From assembly GCF_021347895.1 (NCBI RefSeq), contig NC_067135.1, forward strand, positions 2,783,320 through 2,847,319: a DNA stretch of 64,000 bases. The letters are read 5' to 3'. The translations under genes and the position numbers were made by a program. Shown in pieces: positions 59,400 to 64,000 of this stretch. Origin of the DNA: Acanthochromis polyacanthus. Its lineage: Eukaryota; Chordata; Actinopteri; Pomacentridae. The number at the start of each line of letters is the position of its first letter. The stretch's first letter is position 1. Below the pieces are notes generated by a model. The model was given only the letters and a program-made list of their open reading frames with translations, had not been told where the DNA came from and ran no database searches.

Positions 59400-59565
59400 C
59401 TTCAAAGGCATTTTAAAGTCATTCTGGACTCATTTTTAGTATTTTTTAAAACCCTCTCAGCCATCCTAGACCATTAACTTATTTTGGACAGATTTTGAAC
59501 GAATAAGGACAAATTTGAGCCATTTCTAGTCATTTTGCACGTATTTTAGGTCATTTTTTGGCAAC
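59400..59565 (+). repeat. T-tract periodic array H (degenerate)
   Basis: AAAGTCATTCTGGACTCATT, TTATTTTGGACAGATTTTG and TAGTCATTTTGCACGTATTT are units like those of arrays A and B, strongly eroded. Confidence 0.55.
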
Positions 59566-60270
59566 AGCTTAATCCTGGTTTAGTGTTTCAGGCTAACTCA
59601 AGTCCATTTTGAGCATCTTTATCAAACATTTGTTGGCTTGAGTCTGAAATGTGTATCTGTCCCTGTGAACTTCCAGCTGTTCTGACAGAGTAACTGAAAT
59701 CTAGTCCACTTCTGTTTCCACCTCTTTTGATTGGTCCCCTCAGGATGAGCTTTACATCTTAGACCCCCTTTGTGAGGCTCTAAGAATAGCAGCAGCTATT
59801 TTCAGAGTTTTATTCTACACGTTGTGAGCAGTAATGAGCAACACGTCCTCTTAGGGGGTTGCTGTTTTTGTTGAATTAAAGACCTCGTATGTTCTGCCAC
59901 CATTCGATTCATTATTTCCTGTGTAGCGTTAAGCCTAAATAAAACATTTGTCCATCACTCTGAATGCTGTTGCCGCTAAAACCAAAGGTTGAAGAGCGTT
60001 TGTAACCCCAGATGCAACAAACCTCCCAAACCGTATAAATCCTCTGGAGCGGGACGGGCGGTTTTTGATTAACAGGGTGGCTAAACACTAATCTGCTCCT
60101 GAGATATGGAGCAGAATTTACTCTCTACTCAGCACTTACTGGGGTTTAAAACCAGCAGGAGCTCCTGTGGTCGTTTTACCGGGTGGTAGAAGTTATCGAT
60201 CGCGTCTGTACAACAACAATTACTCTGAAAACCGGATTTAAACACTAAAAACAACACATTAATGACCTTG
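59566..60270. other. no gene recognised
   Basis: Ordinary spacer between arrays H and I. Confidence 0.4.
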
Positions 60271-61385
60271 TCACTGAGTCATTTTGTGTTTTTATGTAGT
60301 CATGTTGTGTCTTTTTGTGGTTGTTTTGTGTGTCTTTCTGCTCATTTTGTTTCTTTTTTTGGTTATTTTAGGTCGCTTTATGGTCATTTTGCGCCTATTT
60401 GTGGTCATTTTCAGTCTATTTTTGTGGTTATTGCATTTTTTTGAAATTATTTTGTGTGTCTGTTGTCATTTTGTGTCTTTATATGAAAATTATCTGTCTA
60501 ACTGAGTCATTTTGTGTTTTTATGTGATCATTTTGTGTCATCTTTGTCATGTTGTGTCTTTTTGTGGTTGTTTTGTGTGTCTTTGTGCTCATTTTATTTC
60601 TGTTTATGGTCATTTTAGGTCTCTTTGTGGTTATTTTATGCCCGTTTGTCGTCATTTTCAGTCTATTTTTGATAATTTTAGGTATTTTTGTGGTTAAATT
60701 ATCTGTCTAACTGAGTCATTTTGTGTTTTTCTGTGGTCATTTTGTGTCATTTTGTACATTTTTGTGGTCGTTATGTTCTTTTGTGGCTGCTTTGCGCGTC
60801 TTTGTGCTCATTTTGTTTCTTTTTTTGCACATTTTAGGTCTCTTTGTGGTCATTTTGTGCATTGTTGTAGTCATGTTATGTCTTTTTGTGGTTGCTTTGT
60901 GTCTCTGTGCTCATTCTGGGTCTTTTTTTTTGGCATTTTCAGCCTTTTTTTGGGCATTTTAAGTATTTTTTGGTCATTTTGTGCCCATTTTTTGGCCTTT
61001 TTCAGTCTGTTTGTGATCATTTTAGGTGTTTTGTGGTAATTTTGCAATTTTTTGCAGCTATTTTGGGCGTCTCTCATCATTTTGTGTCATTACACGATAA
61101 TTATTTGATCCACTGAGTCATTTTGTGTTTTTTTTCTGTGGTCATATTGTGTCTTTTTGTGGTTGTTTTGTGTATTTTTGTCGTCTTTTTTTTACCCCTT
61201 TGAGGCCATTTTCAGCATGTTTGTGATCATTTTAGGTGTTTTGTGGTAATTTTGTATGTCTGTGTGGTCCTTTTGCGACTTTTTGTAGTCATTTTGTGTC
61301 TTTATATGATAACTATCTGTCTCACTGAGTCATTTTGTGTTTTTCTGTGGTCATTTTATATCTTTTTGAGCCTTTTTTGGTTTGT
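60271..61385 (+). repeat. T-tract periodic array I
   Basis: The longest array, about 1.1 kb, with units near CATTTTGTGTCTTTTTGTGG plus T (21 bp). Every 220-350 bp the phrase CTGAGTCATTTTGTGTTTTT returns, with AATTATCTGTCTAACTGAGT before it in several cases, giving a higher-order repeat of roughly ten or more units. Seven or so open frames over it on both strands are artefacts. Confidence 0.9.
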
Positions 61386-61815
61386 TTAAAGCACAATGAG
61401 GCCTTCAGTCTTACAACAGAACACCTTACTCATGCTGGAAATTAAACAAAGAGCTCTGATTTTACAGAGATGAGACATTTAGAGAGCTGCAGCGTGGATC
61501 TCAGAGTAGTAGGACGGTTCAGTTTGTGTGCAGCAGGTTGTATTTCTACCTGTGTGTGTGTGTGTGCGCTCTGGCTAGTCCACCCTTCATTGTCTCTTTA
61601 TCGCAGCATTCCGATTCTAGGTCAGTAGAAAAGACTCCTCTATTTTCGTCCTTATAATCCCCTCTAAGAATGCACACACCCCTTAGTGTGCATGGACCAG
61701 TGTGTGTCTGTGTGTGTGCATGTCGGCCGCAGTGTGTTAATACCTCCAGCACGTTACACTCTAATCCACTCACGGTCAGCAAGACTGTCCTGCGTCCACC
61801 CCCCTTTCCCCGTCC

Positions 61816-61853
<38 letters not shown>

Positions 61854-61940
61854 TCACGCTTCCATCTCGGCGTGGACACTCGGAGTCGAACACACACTGG
61901 ATATTTTTCACCCCGGGGTGTTGTGGCTTCTTTGGGAGCA
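61386..61940. other. GT/CA microsatellites and possible leader
   Basis: GT runs lie at about 61550-61566 and 61699-61718 and a CA run of 35 bases at 61816-61850. Frames of 107-158 codons here are driven by these runs (THTHTH, CVCVCV). The last 90 bp before 61944 are moderately GC-rich and could be a leader. Confidence 0.5.
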
Positions 61941-61943
61941 CCC

Positions 61944-61979
61944 ATGAGCGCAGGCATGGTGGTGGGAGCAGCAGGCCAG
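61944..61979 (+). CDS. weak candidate alternative first exon
   Basis: ATG at 61944 opens 12 codons (MSAGMVVGAAGQ) that end at CAG followed by GTAAGC, a strong splice donor, in phase 0, the same phase as the 35.6 kb exon. The second ATG at 61956 has a G at -3 and at +4, a better start context. It lies on the same strand as the other candidate, so it could be an alternative first exon of the same gene. The frame stays open far upstream only because of the CA microsatellite. Evidence is slight. Confidence 0.25.
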
Positions 61980-62223
61980 GTAAGCTCGGACAGGATGCTT
62001 TTATTGTGAAATCTGTCAGCAAAACGGTGCTGGAGCAGTCTTTTATATTGCTATTGGTCAGTTTTCAGCGCTAACATGAAACGTTGGTTTTCCTCTCAGT
62101 CTCTGTGAGGAAACACTGCCTGCAGTTCAACCTGAAAAGTTGCAGAATTTTGGTCACAAATGTTTGTTTTTTGCGTTGGATCAGGTGCAAGCGGGTTATT
62201 TTTTAGACTTATTTATGTATTGA
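61980..62223. other. no gene recognised
   Basis: Short spacer between the exon candidate and hAT copy 5. Confidence 0.4.
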
Positions 62224-62844
62224 ATAAATAGCAGGGCTGACCCGAATAGTGCTTTCTGGCGTCCAAATATTCGGGCCCTATTAAAGACGAATATCCGAAT
62301 ATTCGTTCCACCCCGTAACGTCTGACGGGGGGCGGGGCTTGTGGCGGAGACGGCCCGAATATTCGGATCCGTTCGTCTGGTCTCCTGGGTCCAAATTTTG
62401 CCTTCGTTTTGTCTTCAGTTAAACTGAAGAATTCCCAAAAAGTGGAGGTCTTCAGCATCTTGTCTTGTGTTTATGCAATGAAGTGAAGCGTGACGTCAGA
62501 GTCGGCAGCAACCCGGCGATTCGGGTGGAGGTAAGAAACAGGAATGGAGGAGCCGAGATGAGCCGAAGTGGGTCGAAGGCGAAGGGAAGAGACGAGCTCC
62601 AAATATTCCTATTTTCGTCTGGGGGGAGGAAGGGATGATCACATAGACATATGTGTATATGTTTATGTGATCACATGACGAGGTGAGCCGATGTGGGCCG
62701 AAGACGGTAATGCAGAATATTTGTTCCGCCCGGTAACGTCAGACCGGGGCGGGGGAGGGGGCGAACATTCGGATACCAAAATTAATATCTGGATACCGCC
62801 CTCGCACGGATATTCGGATATTCGGGTTCAGCCCTAATAAATAA
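62224..62844 (-). mobile_element. hAT-type GAATATTCG family, copy 5, most complete
   Basis: Body 62232-62836, 605 bp, in the orientation of copy 1. Ends CAGGGCTGACCCG and GGGTTCAGCCCTA. Flanking repeats ATAAATAG (62224-62231) and ATAAATAA (62837-62844) differ at one base. The minus strand near 62400-62458 reads MLKTSTFWEFFSLTEDKTKA, in the style of the BED-finger start of a hAT transposase, then loses similarity. Two internal blocks near TTCCRCCCSGTAACGTC occur as direct repeats, one near each end. Confidence 0.9.
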
Positions 62845-64000
62845 ACAAGTTGAAGAAGTTGACTTTAATTTGAAATCACAATTTTAAGTTTTTCCCACAT
62901 GTAACAAGTCACAAGTTAATTATTTTTGTCAATAATTCTTTCATAACCAAATATTCCAGTAATGTAGCTGTAAGAACTATCAGCTATTTGAAATAAAACT
63001 TTTTTTTAGCTTTTTTCTGACCATTAATTCTAAAACATCAAAGTTGCTTGATAATATTGAAAGCGACAGTTTATGTGTCATCAGGTTTGATAGAATTCTG
63101 CAGTGATTTTTGATAATTCTCCCCTAAACAGAGCATTTAGCAAGCAGGAAGTGGTTTATCATCAAGATAACGCTGCTATTAAGCTGCATTATGGGAAATG
63201 TAGGATGTTTTCTCTTAGAAATCTTCACATCTCTGTCTGTGAAGCTTCAGTTTCAACCATTCTTCTTTTTAATGAGTCTCTCCTGACTTATTAAAACTTT
63301 CTAGAGGCGTAACACTGGATTACTGGAGCGCTCTTTAAAGGTTTTTTTAAAGCTGCCGTAGCTCGTCCACCCACTTCTGTTGTTTTATGCCCGTTTTTTC
63401 TCCAGTGTGTTGACTAGACCCTCTGTGTAAAACCATATTTATGTGCAGAGAGTTGTTCTCCATTCATGTTTTCCTCTGACGCCACATTAGAGGAGTAAAT
63501 CTGGGACATGCTAAAGATGAATAATGCGTGAAGCAGCGAGGCCGAACGGCGATGGATGATGTCATTACGGCCCCAGGGGGATTCTGGGACGGCTCATTTG
63601 GCTGCACGGGGGGGCGGGTCGCTGATGAATTGACTCCGGGAACCACACCCACGGCTCCCTCAGCCTTTGTTTGTCCGCTATCGGCCCGGATGAGGACAGC
63701 TGATCGTTGTTATCGTGACAGAAGACGCTCCGATAACAGCAGCTCCTCTGTTCTCTGGATGTGTGTCAGTGTGTTAGCTCATTAAGCTAATGAAGCCCAG
63801 GAGACTCCATCATCCACCGAGAGCCTTTCTCCTCCACCGTCGCCGCCGACAACGCCCCACACCCTTGTTGCTAGGCGACAGAGAGCAGCCACTGTAGTGT
63901 TACTATGTGGAAATGAAGTCACTTATTGGTAGAAGGGAGCGTGTAGTTTTAGTTGTTTTTCATCCGTCCTGGTGAACGTAGTGGAGCTTTTAGTTGTAGA
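62845..64000. other. spacer, CpG-rich from about 63530
   Basis: 63530-63880 keeps many CpGs (AGGCCGAACGGCGATGG, GGGCGGGTCGC, CCACCGTCGCCGCCGAC) and ends with an RFX-like site. Frames at 63464-63785 overlap on both strands with no domain. The block may be a regulatory element or the flank of a promoter beyond the window. Confidence 0.4.
63867..63879 (+). promoter_or_regulatory. RFX X-box-like site
   Basis: GTTGCTAGGCGAC matches an RFX X-box (GTTGCYAGGCAAC) with one base changed. It lies in the CpG-rich block at the right end. Confidence 0.45.

Noticed and set aside
60262..61116. Set of cysteine- and phenylalanine-rich frames
   Set aside because: Products of array I with seven-residue periodicity.
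61546..62074. Frames of 158, 134 and 107 codons
   Set aside because: Kept open by CA/GT microsatellites (THTHTH, CVCVCV).

Overview
This window looks like nuclear DNA of a ray-finned fish, most likely a percomorph teleost. It is AT-rich with scattered CpG-rich patches and has no long open reading frames, operons or ribosome binding sites. It carries many degraded teleost-type transposons: hAT, Tc1/mariner, piggyBac-like, L2-type LINE tails, tRNA-derived SINEs and a THAP-type transposase relic. The order is judged from repeat style only; the species was not determined. The sequence reads as intergenic or intronic DNA. Nearly every open frame in it is a repeat or chance.

The only place that resembles the start of a host gene is 35.28-35.69 kb on the + strand. 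It has a C-rich G-quadruplex/i-motif tract, a near-perfect RFX X-box, a short purine-rich leader and an ATG opening 29 codons that end at a GT splice donor. The protein was not recognised. A weaker candidate first exon (12 codons, then GTAAGC) lies at 61.94 kb. If 35.6 kb is a real exon 1, the 28 kb to its right is probably intron 1. CTCF-like motifs at 16.46 kb (+), 52.64 kb (-) and 57.76 kb (-) face each other around this candidate promoter.

Layout. 0-12 kb: two full hAT-type copies with perfect 8-bp target duplications, a SINE, L2-type tails, Tc1-derived short elements, and a 563-bp inverted-repeat element carrying a RecQ-like helicase fragment. 12.8-17.1 kb: three T-tract arrays and a CTCF-like motif. 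17.9-22.8 kb: an old dispersed repeat split by a hAT copy, itself split by an L2 LINE, plus two palindromic MITEs. 23.5-27.8 kb: the largest T-tract array, a hAT-like repeat split by a TTAA-flanked foldback element, and a triplicated segment that preserves an empty MITE site. 28.4-29.1 kb: a THAP-domain relic. 34.3-35.7 kb: a complex repeat followed by the candidate promoter and exon. 36-59 kb: sparse relics (SINE, LINE tails, two Tc1 transposase pieces, a reverse transcriptase piece, a small TTAA MITE, a hAT relic). 59.3-64 kb: a hAT end, the long array at 60.3-61.4 kb, the second exon candidate, a full hAT copy and a CpG-rich end.

The most unusual feature is a set of nine dispersed arrays, about 4.4 kb in all, built on a shared 21-bp period with two A/T tracts per period. 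They are T-rich on the + strand in eight cases and inverted in one. Because 21 is a multiple of three, they create misleading open frames with seven-residue hydrophobic repeats.
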